From positions 4,965,001 through 5,029,000 of the forward strand of contig NZ_JAQFIL010000001.1 of the NCBI RefSeq assembly GCF_029504655.1: a DNA stretch of 64,000 nucleotides. The letters are read 5' to 3'. The notes beneath the pieces were generated by a model that made no database searches, was not told where the DNA came from, and was given only the letters and a program-made list of their open reading frames with translations. The DNA comes from Catalinimonas alkaloidigena (GTDB lineage: Bacteria; Bacteroidota; Bacteroidia; Cytophagales; Cyclobacteriaceae). Shown here piece by piece: positions 35,460-43,905 of the stretch (position 1 is the first letter of the stretch; every line of letters begins with the position of its first letter). A program made the translations under genes and the position numbers.

Positions 35460-37409
35460 ATGAAATACCATTTCATTTCGCTGTTACTCCTATTACTTTA
35501 TACTACCTCCTATAGTCAACAGGATGACAGTTCAGAATTTACATCTGAAGCTTTTGAGGAGGCCGTACCCTGGACACATTTAAATTTTCATAACAATCCT
35601 GATAACTTTCAATTTGCGATCGTGAGTGACCGGACAGGAGGGCATCGGCCGGGAGTGTTTGGCAAAGCAGTGGAAAAGCTCAATTTACTTCAACCTGAAT
35701 TTGTCATGTGTGTGGGAGATCTTATTGAGGGTTACAGTAAAGATTCCGCTGTGGTAAACGCACAATGGGATGAGTTTCATGACATATTAGAACCGCTTGA
35801 AATGCCATTCTTTTACCTTCCTGGCAACCATGATTTTACCAATGCTATGATGAAAAATCAATGGCTGTATCGCTATGGCAGAGACTATTACTATTTCGTG
35901 TACAAAAATGTGCTATTCATCACCATGAATACCAATGATGGCAATGGTGTAGAGGTAAGCAGAGAACAAATTGACTATACCAAACAGGTACTTGAAAAAT
36001 TTCCCGATGTACGCCATACTTTCATTTTTATGCATCATCCCATTTGGAGCTATGGGAGCACTGATCAGTTTACTGAAATAGAGCAATATCTTGAAGGAAG
36101 GAAATTTACAGTATTTGCCGGTCACACCCATAGGTATCTGTTTGAGAAAAGGAAACAAAATAACTATTATGTCTTAGCCACTACGGGTGGAGGGACTCCT
36201 TTACAAGGTCCTAAATTTGGTCGGTTTGATCATGTTACCTGGGTTACCATGACTGAAGAAGAACCCACCATTGTTAACCTTAAACTTGATGGTATTATCA
36301 ATCATGATGTGTCTACTCGTGAAACGGCCCAAATGACAGGATCATTAATCAACAGTACCAGATTTAAAACCCAGGTTCTCCTCTCCCCGAGTAAAAAGGG
36401 TGAAGGGATTCGCTCATTTTCAAATATATTTACCAAGGGGCTATTAAAACTTCAGGTTCAAAATACGGCAGATGAGCCCCTGCAGTTCAGTGGTAGCTTC
36501 TTTCACAACCATCAAATTGCGGTAGATATCTTAAAGATCAATGAGGATATTCCTCCTAATTCTTCCAAAGAATTTGAGATCAACTTATCTGCGCTGAAAA
36601 ACATACCCATTGCTGACCTAAATTCACTGGAGATGGATTGGACTATCGGTTATAAAACTGCTAAACTAGAACAACCTTTTCAACTTGAAGGAATTCATAA
36701 TATTGACATAAACCCGAGTCCTCAACACATTACTTTTTCAGCAGACACTATTTTTCTGGAGGCAGTACCCCTTGAAATAAAGCAACCTTTCCAGGACATT
36801 AACATTCATTATACTTTGGACGGTACAGAGCCTACATTGCAGTCTCCTGTATATCAATCTCCTTTAACGCTGGAAGGTACCACCGAGCTAAAAGTAAAGT
36901 TCTTTACATCTAAGGGTGATCATTCTGGCCTGATGGCACAAACTTTTAGAAAAACGGCTCCCAAAAAAGCGATAAAACGTAAAAGTAAAGCTGGGCTGAA
37001 GTATGCTTATTATGAAGGAGAATTTACCACTCTGCCAGATTATGAGTCTTTAGAGCCAATCAATACAGATGTGATAGCTAGTTTCAATATAGATTCTCTT
37101 GCTGGTCCACGGGGAGATTACTATGGGTTTACTTTTGATGGTTTCCTTGAAATTCCAACTGATGGAGTTTATACATTTTATCTGAACTCAAACGATGGCA
37201 GCCGACTCTATATTGCCGATGAACTTGTTGTGGATAATGATGGTATCCATATTTCAACCATCAAGCCTGGACAGATTGCTCTAAAAAAAGGAAAGCACCC
37301 TATAAAAATTGAGTATTTTGAAGGTAAAGACTATCAAAATTTATGGCTCGGATGGGAAGGGCCTGGCTTTGATAGAGAAAGTGTTCCTTTTAAAAATTTA
37401 TCTCATTAA
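35460..37409 (+). CDS. Exported calcineurin-like phosphoesterase with chitobiase-C-type and PA14 domains
   Basis: 649 residues with a signal peptide (about 1-19, SYSQ). Metallophosphoesterase domain about 50-280: SDRTGG (first motif, DxT rather than the usual DxH), VGDLIEG, PGNHDF, HHPIW, GHTHRY. About residues 410-500 there is a chitobiase/hexosaminidase C-terminal-like beta domain (LDGTEPTLQSPVY), and residues about 530-645 form a PA14 carbohydrate-binding domain (GVYTFYLNSNDGSRLYI). It is probably a surface phosphatase or phosphodiesterase tethered to glycans. It lacks the shared operator, so membership of the AraC-type regulon is uncertain. Confidence 0.88.
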   Translation: MKYHFISLLLLLLYTTSYSQQDDSSEFTSEAFEEAVPWTHLNFHNNPDNFQFAIVSDRTGGHRPGVFGKAVEKLNLLQPEFVMCVGDLIEGYSKDSAVVNAQWDEFHDILEPLEMPFFYLPGNHDFTNAMMKNQWLYRYGRDYYYFVYKNVLFITMNTNDGNGVEVSREQIDYTKQVLEKFPDVRHTFIFMHHPIWSYGSTDQFTEIEQYLEGRKFTVFAGHTHRYLFEKRKQNNYYVLATTGGGTPLQGPKFGRFDHVTWVTMTEEEPTIVNLKLDGIINHDVSTRETAQMTGSLINSTRFKTQVLLSPSKKGEGIRSFSNIFTKGLLKLQVQNTADEPLQFSGSFFHNHQIAVDILKINEDIPPNSSKEFEINLSALKNIPIADLNSLEMDWTIGYKTAKLEQPFQLEGIHNIDINPSPQHITFSADTIFLEAVPLEIKQPFQDINIHYTLDGTEPTLQSPVYQSPLTLEGTTELKVKFFTSKGDHSGLMAQTFRKTAPKKAIKRKSKAGLKYAYYEGEFTTLPDYESLEPINTDVIASFNIDSLAGPRGDYYGFTFDGFLEIPTDGVYTFYLNSNDGSRLYIADELVVDNDGIHISTIKPGQIALKKGKHPIKIEYFEGKDYQNLWLGWEGPGFDRESVPFKNLSH

Positions 37410-37736
37410 GTAATACTCCTGAATATAGCTATATCTCTTTTCATTAGACTTATGGCGCATAAAGCTATATGTTCTCGTTTAGATATATGGACCATTACAC
37501 ATAAAAGAAGCGGGCTACTACCCGCTTCCTTCAGCTAGATTTTTTGTACCCGAAGTCTGGTGAGAGCAGGAATAAAGTATACCGACACATATGATTACAA
37601 TTATGCTTCCTCCTTGACTCACACTCATTCAGCATCCTCTGCCCTACCTTATCATGAGATCATGACATAGTAAAAGCATTTGACGCTCAGAATCACTTAC
37701 AGGTGAGGAAGTATACAAGTTTATTGGCGAGCGTTT
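37410..37736. other. Gene-free convergent region
   Basis: 327 bp between the convergent phosphoesterase and mntR-like genes. It contains one strong hairpin (37507-37528); the remainder shows nothing recognisable. Confidence 0.6.
37500..37545. terminator. Bidirectional terminator hairpin
   Basis: Perfect 8-bp GC-rich stem (37507-37514 with 37521-37528; arm GAAGCGGG) and 6-nt loop. On the minus strand it is followed at once by TTTTATGT; on the plus strand a six-T run comes 11 nt later. It suits the convergent gene pair on either side. Confidence 0.75.
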
Positions 37737-38396
37737 TTACTTCAACTGTTTGACCAGCACATGCTCGGCGACTTTGTGGCTGACCTGCACTTCTTCATCA
37801 CGGATTTTCAGCTTTACACTGCCGTCAAACACCTCTTTCTCCAGCACCTGCAAAGTATCTCCTATGCGCAGCCGTATCTTGTCCAGGTACTGCAGCAGGG
37901 CCGCCTGATCGCTGGCTACCGACACAAAGGTAATGCTTTGCCCGGCTGAGATTTCTGAAAGTGGCAGGGTAATAGCCTCCGGTAAAATACCGTCTTTGGA
38001 GGGTATAGGATCGCCATGAGGGTCAAACTCAGGATTGCCTAAAAAATCATCCAACTTATTGATTAGTAGTTCGGAATGTACATGTTCCAACTGGTCGGCG
38101 ATTTCGTGTACTTCTTCCCAGCCAAACTTTAGTTTCTCTACCAGAAACACCTCCCAGATTCGGTGCTTGCGTACTACCTGCAATACCACCCGCTTACCCT
38201 TTTCCGTGAGGGTCACGCCATGAGATTTTTTGTAATGGATCAGGTTTTTCTCAGATAATTTTCTCAACATATCTGTCACCGAAGCAGGTTTGTTAGAGAG
38301 ATGATCCGCCAAAGTAGAGGTCCCAACCTTCTCATCCTCCTGCCCTGTGAAATGATAAATCGCTTTCAGATAATCTTCTTCCGTCTTTGAATACAT
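37737..38396 (-). CDS. mntR: DtxR/MntR family metal-dependent repressor
   Basis: 219 residues from the ATG at 38396. The frame extends 38 codons further, but the extension (basic, no conserved features) runs through the promoter, so I reject it. Winged-helix DNA-binding domain about 1-65 (DYLKAIYH, ADHLSNKPASVTDMLRKL), metal-binding dimerisation domain (HRIWEVFLVEKL, HVHSELL), and a C-terminal SH3-like/FeoA-type domain (about 150-219). The family represses manganese or iron uptake genes when metal-loaded; no transporter gene is adjacent. A dyad overlapping its -7 box suggests autoregulation. The gene symbol is by family and not verified. Confidence 0.88.
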   Translation of the reverse strand: MYSKTEEDYLKAIYHFTGQEDEKVGTSTLADHLSNKPASVTDMLRKLSEKNLIHYKKSHGVTLTEKGKRVVLQVVRKHRIWEVFLVEKLKFGWEEVHEIADQLEHVHSELLINKLDDFLGNPEFDPHGDPIPSKDGILPEAITLPLSEISAGQSITFVSVASDQAALLQYLDKIRLRIGDTLQVLEKEVFDGSVKLKIRDEEVQVSHKVAEHVLVKQLK

Positions 38397-38405
38397 GCCT
38401 GTTGT

Positions 38406-38429
38406 TTTGATACGGCAAAGATAATCAAA
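38406..38429 (-). promoter_or_regulatory. mntR promoter/operator
   Basis: A 24-bp imperfect dyad with TTTGAT and ATCAAA ends surrounds TATCTTTG (minus strand, 38422-38415), a perfect TAnnTTTG -7 box. The start codon follows after 9 nt, so the mRNA is almost leaderless. The whole block recurs at 43582-43630. Confidence 0.6.
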
Positions 38430-38613
38430 TCGAAAAGACCTGTATTGAACTACGTATTTAGATTTTCTCCTGAGGTCAAATAATTGCGCTTTCACGCCCC
38501 GTGTTCCCACCTACAATACCCCTGGCCATCGGAGAACGCATGCATTCGCATAAGCTGAAAAGCACACAGAGCATGGGCAGGCACAACAGCCGCCCTATCT
38601 GTTGAGCAGATGA

Positions 38614-39765
38614 TTATTTTAAAAACTCTGCTTTAAAACTGATATCGGCCGTAATCCCGAAAAAAGGGCGAAAGTATATGCTATCGTCTATATCGATAGG
38701 CAGATTGCTGCTGGGATCATTGCTCGCCTGGTTTTGAAGAATCGTTACTCCTCCGGAAAACCTGATGAATTCGTATAGCTGATACCCCAGGCCTAGATAC
38801 AAAGGGCGCTTTACGATAGGACCACTCACCTTGATACCCTCAACGTTTTCAAAATCTTTAAAATAAAAACCTGCCACTACCGCCGTATTACTCATCAGCT
38901 GTGGAGCAAAAGTTTGTTTACCTAAAGGTAAGGTAATGCCTGCCATTCCACCTGAAGAGTTATTTACTCCTTCCAGTTTGTGCTGCAGCAGTATGCCACC
39001 ATATCCTCCATGGACAATCATAGCACTTTTTATTTTTTCTGTCGGGTATTTACTAATCTCACGGCTATCCACCAGAATTGAAAGCCCCTTGTCCATATGA
39101 AGATTCAACTCAAAACCTATCAGGCCCATTAACTCCCCTAGCTGCTGCCGGATCGCCTGTTCTTCATCTTCAGTCTCTGAAGGCTGAAGGTACAGTATTT
39201 TCAGTTTGCCCTTCACGATATCTGAAAAGCCTTCAAAAGGAATGTTCCGATGGAAGCGGTAATGGGCGAGCCTGGCCTGTGTCATGGCCTGCATCTCACT
39301 AAGCATCAAAGAAATTCTTGACATTTTACGGATTCCCCGCCTGGGCAGATGTAGGCTTTGCCCTACATAGGTTTCCAAAGTGAAAAGCATATCGTTTTTT
39401 ATCTCCTGAACTTCCCAAGGTTCTGCTTTCCGGTAATAATTAATGAGAAAGTCATACTCCGTATTACTTCTCAGGTAATAGTTAATCGGCAGTAAGAAGT
39501 GCTGTGAACGATCATTATAGCTTCGCTTCCATAGATTCTGATAAAGTACATGCTCTCCATGTCTTTTGCCGGACATGATTATCACTTCCACCATGTTGGT
39601 ACTACCCTCAATCTCTCCGCTCATAAAAAAATATTTCTCTGCCGGCAGAGGCTGATCCATATTAAAGGAGGACCTTTCGTAATCAAAAGTAATGGTCTGT
39701 TTCTGTGCCAGCAGCAATGAGCAGCTACATAACAAACCGAGTATGGTCAAACTTATTTTTTTCAT
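38614..39765 (-). CDS. Exported protein of unknown function (383 aa)
   Basis: Signal peptide about residues 1-20 (LLLAQ). The middle is predicted mixed with amphipathic strands; the C-terminal 150 residues alternate hydrophobic and polar residues with Gly (GGYGGILLQHKL, GLGYQLYEFIRF) and end in a near-aromatic position (FLK), suggesting an outer-membrane beta-barrel end. I recognise no family. It lies last in a leftward row of four uncharacterised genes that begins at 41730. Confidence 0.75.
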   Translation of the reverse strand: MKKISLTILGLLCSCSLLLAQKQTITFDYERSSFNMDQPLPAEKYFFMSGEIEGSTNMVEVIIMSGKRHGEHVLYQNLWKRSYNDRSQHFLLPINYYLRSNTEYDFLINYYRKAEPWEVQEIKNDMLFTLETYVGQSLHLPRRGIRKMSRISLMLSEMQAMTQARLAHYRFHRNIPFEGFSDIVKGKLKILYLQPSETEDEEQAIRQQLGELMGLIGFELNLHMDKGLSILVDSREISKYPTEKIKSAMIVHGGYGGILLQHKLEGVNNSSGGMAGITLPLGKQTFAPQLMSNTAVVAGFYFKDFENVEGIKVSGPIVKRPLYLGLGYQLYEFIRFSGGVTILQNQASNDPSSNLPIDIDDSIYFRPFFGITADISFKAEFLK

Positions 39766-39862
39766 TTTATTAAATTTTTGGAGTAAAAAAGGGTTGGTAC
39801 TCTTGATCAGGCAGTAGGGTTATGTTCCCCCATTGGCCACGCCAGTGAGGGCTAAGTTCTCT

Positions 39863-40477
39863 CTACTGGCTCAGCAGAAATGGCTGGAATACTTCCGGCT
39901 GAAAATTAGCTACCAGACTACCCATACGTACATCATATCCCATCAGAGGAGTGGAAGCAAAGTACTCTCCCCCAGCGGCACTTTCTACCATAGTGGCACT
40001 ATTGCTGAGCAAAGCAGGAGGATAAGCACTGGCAAATGCCTGTCCTACCATTTTCTTATTACTTGCCATGATGATGTTGCCTTCAGGATCTACAACCATG
40101 ACAGAAGCTACATACTTCTCTTTTACAAACTGGGCCAGGTAAGTATCAATCTGTTCGCGGTTGTCGCGAATCATTTCAGCCCTTACTGCCCAGGCCAGGG
40201 GTTTCATTAGCATATGTACATAAGTCCGATTACTAAATTCAATGAAGGTTTCCGCCTGTATTCTCAGTTCGGCCATCGCCTGACTGTTTTGCTCTGTCAG
40301 GGTGGTTATCGCTGCTTCGTGCGCTTGCGTTGCCCTCCGTAAACGGCTCTCCATAATAAAATAGGTGAGTGCCACACTTAGCAGCAGAGCGAGTATCAAT
40401 ATATTTTTGAGGCGATCTTTCAGATTATTTTTGGGCAGCTTTATGTCCTCAAGTTCAGGGGTGTTTTTAGTTTTCAT
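39863..40477 (-). CDS. Membrane-anchored protein with periplasmic Cache/PAS-like sensor segment
   Basis: 204 residues: a basic N-terminus, one transmembrane helix (about 26-42, ILILALLLSVALTYFIM), a coiled-coil linker, then a periplasmic region with VVDPEGNIIMASNKKMVG, a pattern seen in Cache/PAS-type sensors. There is no kinase or cyclase output domain, so it may sense for, or anchor, a partner protein. Function not known. 97 bp before the 383-residue gene in the same direction. Confidence 0.7.
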   Translation of the reverse strand: MKTKNTPELEDIKLPKNNLKDRLKNILILALLLSVALTYFIMESRLRRATQAHEAAITTLTEQNSQAMAELRIQAETFIEFSNRTYVHMLMKPLAWAVRAEMIRDNREQIDTYLAQFVKEKYVASVMVVDPEGNIIMASNKKMVGQAFASAYPPALLSNSATMVESAAGGEYFASTPLMGYDVRMGSLVANFQPEVFQPFLLSQ

Positions 40478-40540
40478 TGTATTGAATTTAAGTGGTTAAA
40501 TCTTGATTAATGCTTTTCGCGATTCTCACAGCACATTGCC

Positions 40541-40867
40541 TTAAGCTTCTTTTTCTGACTTTTTGGGCAGCTCATCTTCTTTCTTTTCTTCGTAAAATTT
40601 GTTGAATACTTCCGACAGCTCATAGGTCAGATGGTCGTATGCCTCCATAAATTTATCCCGGATATCATCACTCCATTTCTCGATGGAATCGCCTTCCACG
40701 ATTTTAAGCAGTTGACGTTTCTGCTGCTTCAACCTGCGAATAATCGCACTCGTGGCCTTTTGACTAACTTCCGATTTTCTGTTGAGGCTTTCATTCAATC
40801 TTATGATCATATGATCATATTCTTTTATTTTAAGCCTTGCCTTGCTTATAAAATTTTGCTTTTCCAT
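40541..40867 (-). CDS. Small charged coiled-coil protein (108 aa)
   Basis: A highly charged, Lys/Glu-rich helical protein with no signal peptide or membrane segment; heptad-like spacing over about residues 8-55 and again 70-100. I recognise no family. It lies in the same leftward row as its neighbours, 63 bp before the Cache-like gene. Confidence 0.65.
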   Translation of the reverse strand: MEKQNFISKARLKIKEYDHMIIRLNESLNRKSEVSQKATSAIIRRLKQQKRQLLKIVEGDSIEKWSDDIRDKFMEAYDHLTYELSEVFNKFYEEKKEDELPKKSEKEA

Positions 40868-40902
40868 GTGCTTAATGTTAAAAGGGTAATATCAATATGA
40901 GT

Positions 40903-40939
40903 AAAGAAAAAAGACGGAGCGGAAACCAAACCGCCTTTT
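40903..40939 (-). terminator. Terminator after the 254-aa exported gene
   Basis: A 9-bp stem with one G-U pair (40909-40917 with 40931-40939; CCGCCTTTT/AAAAGACGG on the plus strand), 13-nt loop, followed on the minus strand by a T-rich tail (TTTTCTTT). It ends the first gene of the leftward row, perhaps partially. Confidence 0.6.
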
Positions 40940-40965
40940 AGTATTAATTAAGGGTTACCTGAAGA

Positions 40966-41730
40966 TTACTGGTTAACCATGGGTACTACATCATCTGCAA
41001 ACTGTAACTCCAGCATGCTGATGGCTGACCGATGCTGCTCTATATTTTTGTTCAGCAGCATAAGTTCTTTTTTTAGGTTTTCGATGATCTCATCCAGGGC
41101 GATTAGCCGTGAACGGTTGGAGACGTTCTCATTTTTCAGCGTAATCTTTTTCTCTTCTTTGGTTTTTTCCGATGCGATCAGTTCTTCTACTTTAGGTACT
41201 CGCTTGCCCAGATTCTTGTACTCTTTTTCATTCTTTTTAAGCGTAGACTTCAACCTTTTCTCCTGCTGCTCATCCGCTTCGATCAGCGCATTGAGTTTCT
41301 CTGTTTTGTAGTGTTTTACAAAGTTTTTAGTAAAGCTACGCAGGTTGCTCATTTCCTGGGGGTAGTCCAGGCTGTTCAGCCCAATGTCATAACCCAGCAA
41401 AAAAGCTACGGCCAGGGTAGTTTCTCCTCCTTCGGTAAAAAACCTGGCTTTCAGGTCGCCTTCTTTCTGCGCAATGCCGGGGATCAGGACCTCTTCGGCC
41501 ATGAGCAAATCTCTACCTGACTTTTTAACTTTTACATTCAATTGTCTTTTAGCAAATTTTTTATAACTTTTCTTCAGTGGATCCATAGGTTCATCCACCT
41601 GCATTACCCAGGCATCAACCATATGCTTCCCCATTTCTACTTTTTTTTCTACTGGCCGGTACACCTGTGCATAAGCAGTGGAAGCGACCAGCACAGTAAA
41701 AGCAATGAACAGTACGTGTAAGGTTTTCAT
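40966..41730 (-). CDS. Exported coiled-coil protein of unknown function (254 aa)
   Basis: Signal peptide 1-21 (TAYAQ), then a compact domain (about 25-140) and a long coiled coil (about 150-245) rich in Glu, Lys and Leu. I recognise no family. Its promoter has the same TGTGACTT-N13-CTGTC elements as the divergent sigma factor gene, so it is probably a direct target of that sigma factor and an envelope-stress or surface function is plausible. Confidence 0.75.
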   Translation of the reverse strand: MKTLHVLFIAFTVLVASTAYAQVYRPVEKKVEMGKHMVDAWVMQVDEPMDPLKKSYKKFAKRQLNVKVKKSGRDLLMAEEVLIPGIAQKEGDLKARFFTEGGETTLAVAFLLGYDIGLNSLDYPQEMSNLRSFTKNFVKHYKTEKLNALIEADEQQEKRLKSTLKKNEKEYKNLGKRVPKVEELIASEKTKEEKKITLKNENVSNRSRLIALDEIIENLKKELMLLNKNIEQHRSAISMLELQFADDVVPMVNQ

Positions 41731-41771
41731 GATGTATGTGATTTAAGGTTTGTGATAAAAACTACTCTTAT

Positions 41772-41797
41772 GACAGCTTATAAGACAGGAAGTCACA
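41772..41797 (-). promoter_or_regulatory. ECF-type promoter of the 254-aa gene
   Basis: Minus strand: TGTGACTT (41797-41790), 13 bp, CTGTC (41776-41772), which lies 41 bp before the start codon. GTGACTT to GTC spacing is that of ECF promoters (GAACTT-type -35, CGTC-type -10). It mirrors the sigma gene's own promoter. Confidence 0.6.
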
Positions 41798-41898
41798 TTT
41801 TTTCGAAAATAATACTTAAGTAAATTTTATCAGTATGCACTATCTTAAACTATGGCCGGGAACAGCCGGGAGCCAGGACAAAAAAAATTTCGGAAAGA

Positions 41899-41924
41899 TG
41901 TGACTTTTCAAAAAAACTGCTGTC
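41899..41924 (+). promoter_or_regulatory. ECF-type autoregulatory promoter of the sigma factor gene
   Basis: Plus strand: TGTGACTT (41899-41906), 13 bp, CTGTC (41920-41924), 27 bp before the GTG start. Identical boxes and spacing to the divergent promoter; together the two form a 16-bp-armed inverted repeat with 14 of 16 matching positions. Confidence 0.6.
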
Positions 41925-41951
41925 TAAATAAATTCTTATGATACCTAAACT

Positions 41952-42509
41952 GTGAAACCCAAACAATTACATAAGCTCAGTGATGAAGAAATTACTGCGT
42001 TTATTGTAAAACACAAGGATTCCCGACCATTCCGTATTCTCTATGAGCGGTATGCGAATAAGGTATACGCCAAATGCCTGAGCTTTACCAAAAGTCAGGC
42101 GGAGGCCGAGGACCTGGCCCACGATATATTTCTAAAAGTATATCTAAAGCTCAGGACATTTAAAGCGAGTGCCCGGTTTTCTACCTGGCTCTATAGTATT
42201 ACATATCATTACTGTGTGGACTTTGTCAACAAAGTTCGCAGGGACAAAGCGCATCACGAAGCCTATGTCAGTGAAATAAATGCCTATGAAGAAGACACGC
42301 ATGAGGAAGAGATTCTTCAGATTCAGATAGAGAAGCTAAAGCAGATATTGGAGCAGATCAAACCGGAAGACAAAGCCTTGCTGCTGATGAAATACCAGGA
42401 TGATCTGCCCATCAAAGATATTATGGTAATCACTGCGCTCTCAGAAAGTGCGGTAAAAATGCGGTTGAAAAGAGCCAAAGCTAAAATCATTGAATTATCC
42501 CGATCATGA
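41952..42509 (+). CDS. ECF sigma-70 family RNA polymerase sigma factor
   Basis: 185 residues with GTG start at 41952 (the nearby ATG at 41938 is closed by a stop). Region 2 about 25-95 (AEDLAHDIFLKVYLKL, FSTWLYSITYHYCVDF), region 4 about 130-182 (LLLMKYQDDLPIKDIM, SESAVKMRLKRAKAKI). No FecR or classical anti-sigma gene follows; instead a 61-residue protein overlaps its end. Likely autoregulated through the promoter at 41899. Confidence 0.9.
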   Translation: MKPKQLHKLSDEEITAFIVKHKDSRPFRILYERYANKVYAKCLSFTKSQAEAEDLAHDIFLKVYLKLRTFKASARFSTWLYSITYHYCVDFVNKVRRDKAHHEAYVSEINAYEEDTHEEEILQIQIEKLKQILEQIKPEDKALLLMKYQDDLPIKDIMVITALSESAVKMRLKRAKAKIIELSRS

Positions 42510-42691
42510 ACACTAACCCATTTAAAGCACTGGAAGAAGAGGCCCAAGCGCCCGAAAAGCTGGGAGACAAAGTAATGGAAAGCATAGTATTAAGTGAACT
42601 GATCATGGATATCGCTGATCTGTTCATCGTAAAAACAGGAAAAACGATTGCCAGCCTTTTTAAAACTGATCAACTTCACAAAAACCCCTAG
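42506..42691 (+). CDS. Small protein translationally coupled to the sigma factor gene
   Basis: 61 residues; its ATG overlaps the sigma factor stop (ATGA), which argues for real, coupled translation. An acidic N-terminal half is followed by an amphipathic stretch (SIVLSELIMDIADLFI) and a basic tail. There is no membrane helix long enough to be certain. Position suggests a sigma-factor modulator (anti-sigma or adaptor), but I recognise no family. Confidence 0.6.
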   Translation: MNTNPFKALEEEAQAPEKLGDKVMESIVLSELIMDIADLFIVKTGKTIASLFKTDQLHKNP

Positions 42692-42694
42692 GTT

Positions 42695-43525
42695 ATGGAA
42701 ACACTTAGCGAATGGGAAAGCATCGCTTTTTCTTCATTGCATGCCTTTGGCAATACCCTTATGAACGCCCTGCCCAATATATTGGGGGCTGTGGTACTGC
42801 TCCTTATCGGCTGGCTCATAGCCCGAACCATGCGCTACATTACCAGAAAGCTCATGCGTACCCACCCCATGCAAAGCATAAGTGAACGCCTTCATGAATT
42901 GCCATGGTTAAGAAGTTCGGACGTTAAAACTGAGGGCGCCAATGTCATTGCCAGGTTTGTTTACTGGGTTGTGCTTCTGTTTTTCTTTGTTGCCGCTTCA
43001 GAAACGCTGGGGTGGTCGGCAGTTTCTCAAACAATAGGCATGTTGCTAAATTACCTGCCAGCCCTCTTAAGTGCCGTACTGATTGCCATTATCGGCCTGT
43101 ATATTGCTCAGGTGGTAAAAAACCTCTTACTGACAGCCCTGCACTCCCTGGAAATGCACTCTGCCCATATCATCAGCAGTTTTGTATTCTACATTATTGC
43201 TGTTTTTGTAATACTCACCGCACTGGAACAGGCAGGAATTGATACCAGCATAATCACCTCCAATATTACACTGGTCATAGGTGCCATTATGATTGCCTTT
43301 GCCATCGCTTTTGCTATGGCCGCCAAAGATATCCTGCAAAATATTTTGTCCTCTTACTACAGCAGGCAAAACTTCCAGGTAGGTAATATCATTAAAATAG
43401 GAGAAGTCAAGGGAGAAATTATTCGGCTGGATAATATATCGGTGGTAGTCAAAACTTTTTCTTCTGAAGTGGTATTGCCAGCCCGGCTACTGATCACTGA
43501 AAAAGTGGAGAAGATAACAGAATAA
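42695..43525 (+). CDS. MscS-type small-conductance mechanosensitive channel
   Basis: 276 residues starting 3 bp after the small protein stop. Four or more hydrophobic helices (about 20-45, 85-110, 120-145, 165-190) including conserved TM-helix repeats, then a Gly/Ala-rich pore helix (AFAIAFAMAAKDILQNILS) and the MscS beta domain (FQVGNIIKIGEVKGEIIRLD). It releases solutes on osmotic down-shock. In an operon with an ECF sigma factor it points to envelope or osmotic stress. Confidence 0.9.
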   Translation: METLSEWESIAFSSLHAFGNTLMNALPNILGAVVLLLIGWLIARTMRYITRKLMRTHPMQSISERLHELPWLRSSDVKTEGANVIARFVYWVVLLFFFVAASETLGWSAVSQTIGMLLNYLPALLSAVLIAIIGLYIAQVVKNLLLTALHSLEMHSAHIISSFVFYIIAVFVILTALEQAGIDTSIITSNITLVIGAIMIAFAIAFAMAAKDILQNILSSYYSRQNFQVGNIIKIGEVKGEIIRLDNISVVVKTFSSEVVLPARLLITEKVEKITE

Positions 43526-43905
43526 ACTTCTAAATACGGCTGACTTCGGCTCTCTTTACTATTTTCTTATTCCATCTTTGCATACATGCCTGTTGTTTTG
43601 ATACAGCAGAGATAATCAAATCGGAAAGACAAGTGAGTAGCACGCATATTTAATTTGGCAGGCTGATAAGAGTCGCTCCAGTCCCCGCTTTGTGAGACCG
43701 ACAGTCTCCATTGCGGAGCACATCGGCACGGGGTGCCCCCGCACAAACCGCAAGCATCAGTACGCTTATCATCTTAAGTAACTGAGCATAAGTAACAAGG
43801 TCTTTTTACTGTAAAATACTGACGTGCAGAATTTTATGCTCGTAATAAAATAGCACCCGGCGTGGGTCGCTGTTGCTTATTGCGCCTCTTCTCAGCCTGC
43901 AATGA
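43526..43905. other. Gene-free region with mntR-promoter relic and GC-rich block
   Basis: 380 bp between the channel gene and the next leftward gene. The left part is a degenerate copy of the mntR promoter. 43675-43765 is GC-rich and rich in short dyads (GAGAC-N5-GTCTC near 43696), unlike its AT-rich surroundings. No coding signal seen. Confidence 0.55.
43565..43632 (-). repeat. Relic copy of the mntR promoter and first codons
   Basis: 43582-43630 matches 38391-38439 at 46 of 49 positions by hand count, including both dyad ends; similarity decays on both sides. On the minus strand it begins ATG TAT GCA AAG and reaches a stop after six codons, so the gene itself is gone. The -7 box is TATCTCTG here rather than TATCTTTG. 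Confidence 0.8.

Noticed and set aside
38397..38510. N-terminal extension of the MntR-like protein
   Set aside because: It is basic and featureless, would run through the -7 box and dyad, and the DtxR-family N-terminus aligns at MYSKTEED.
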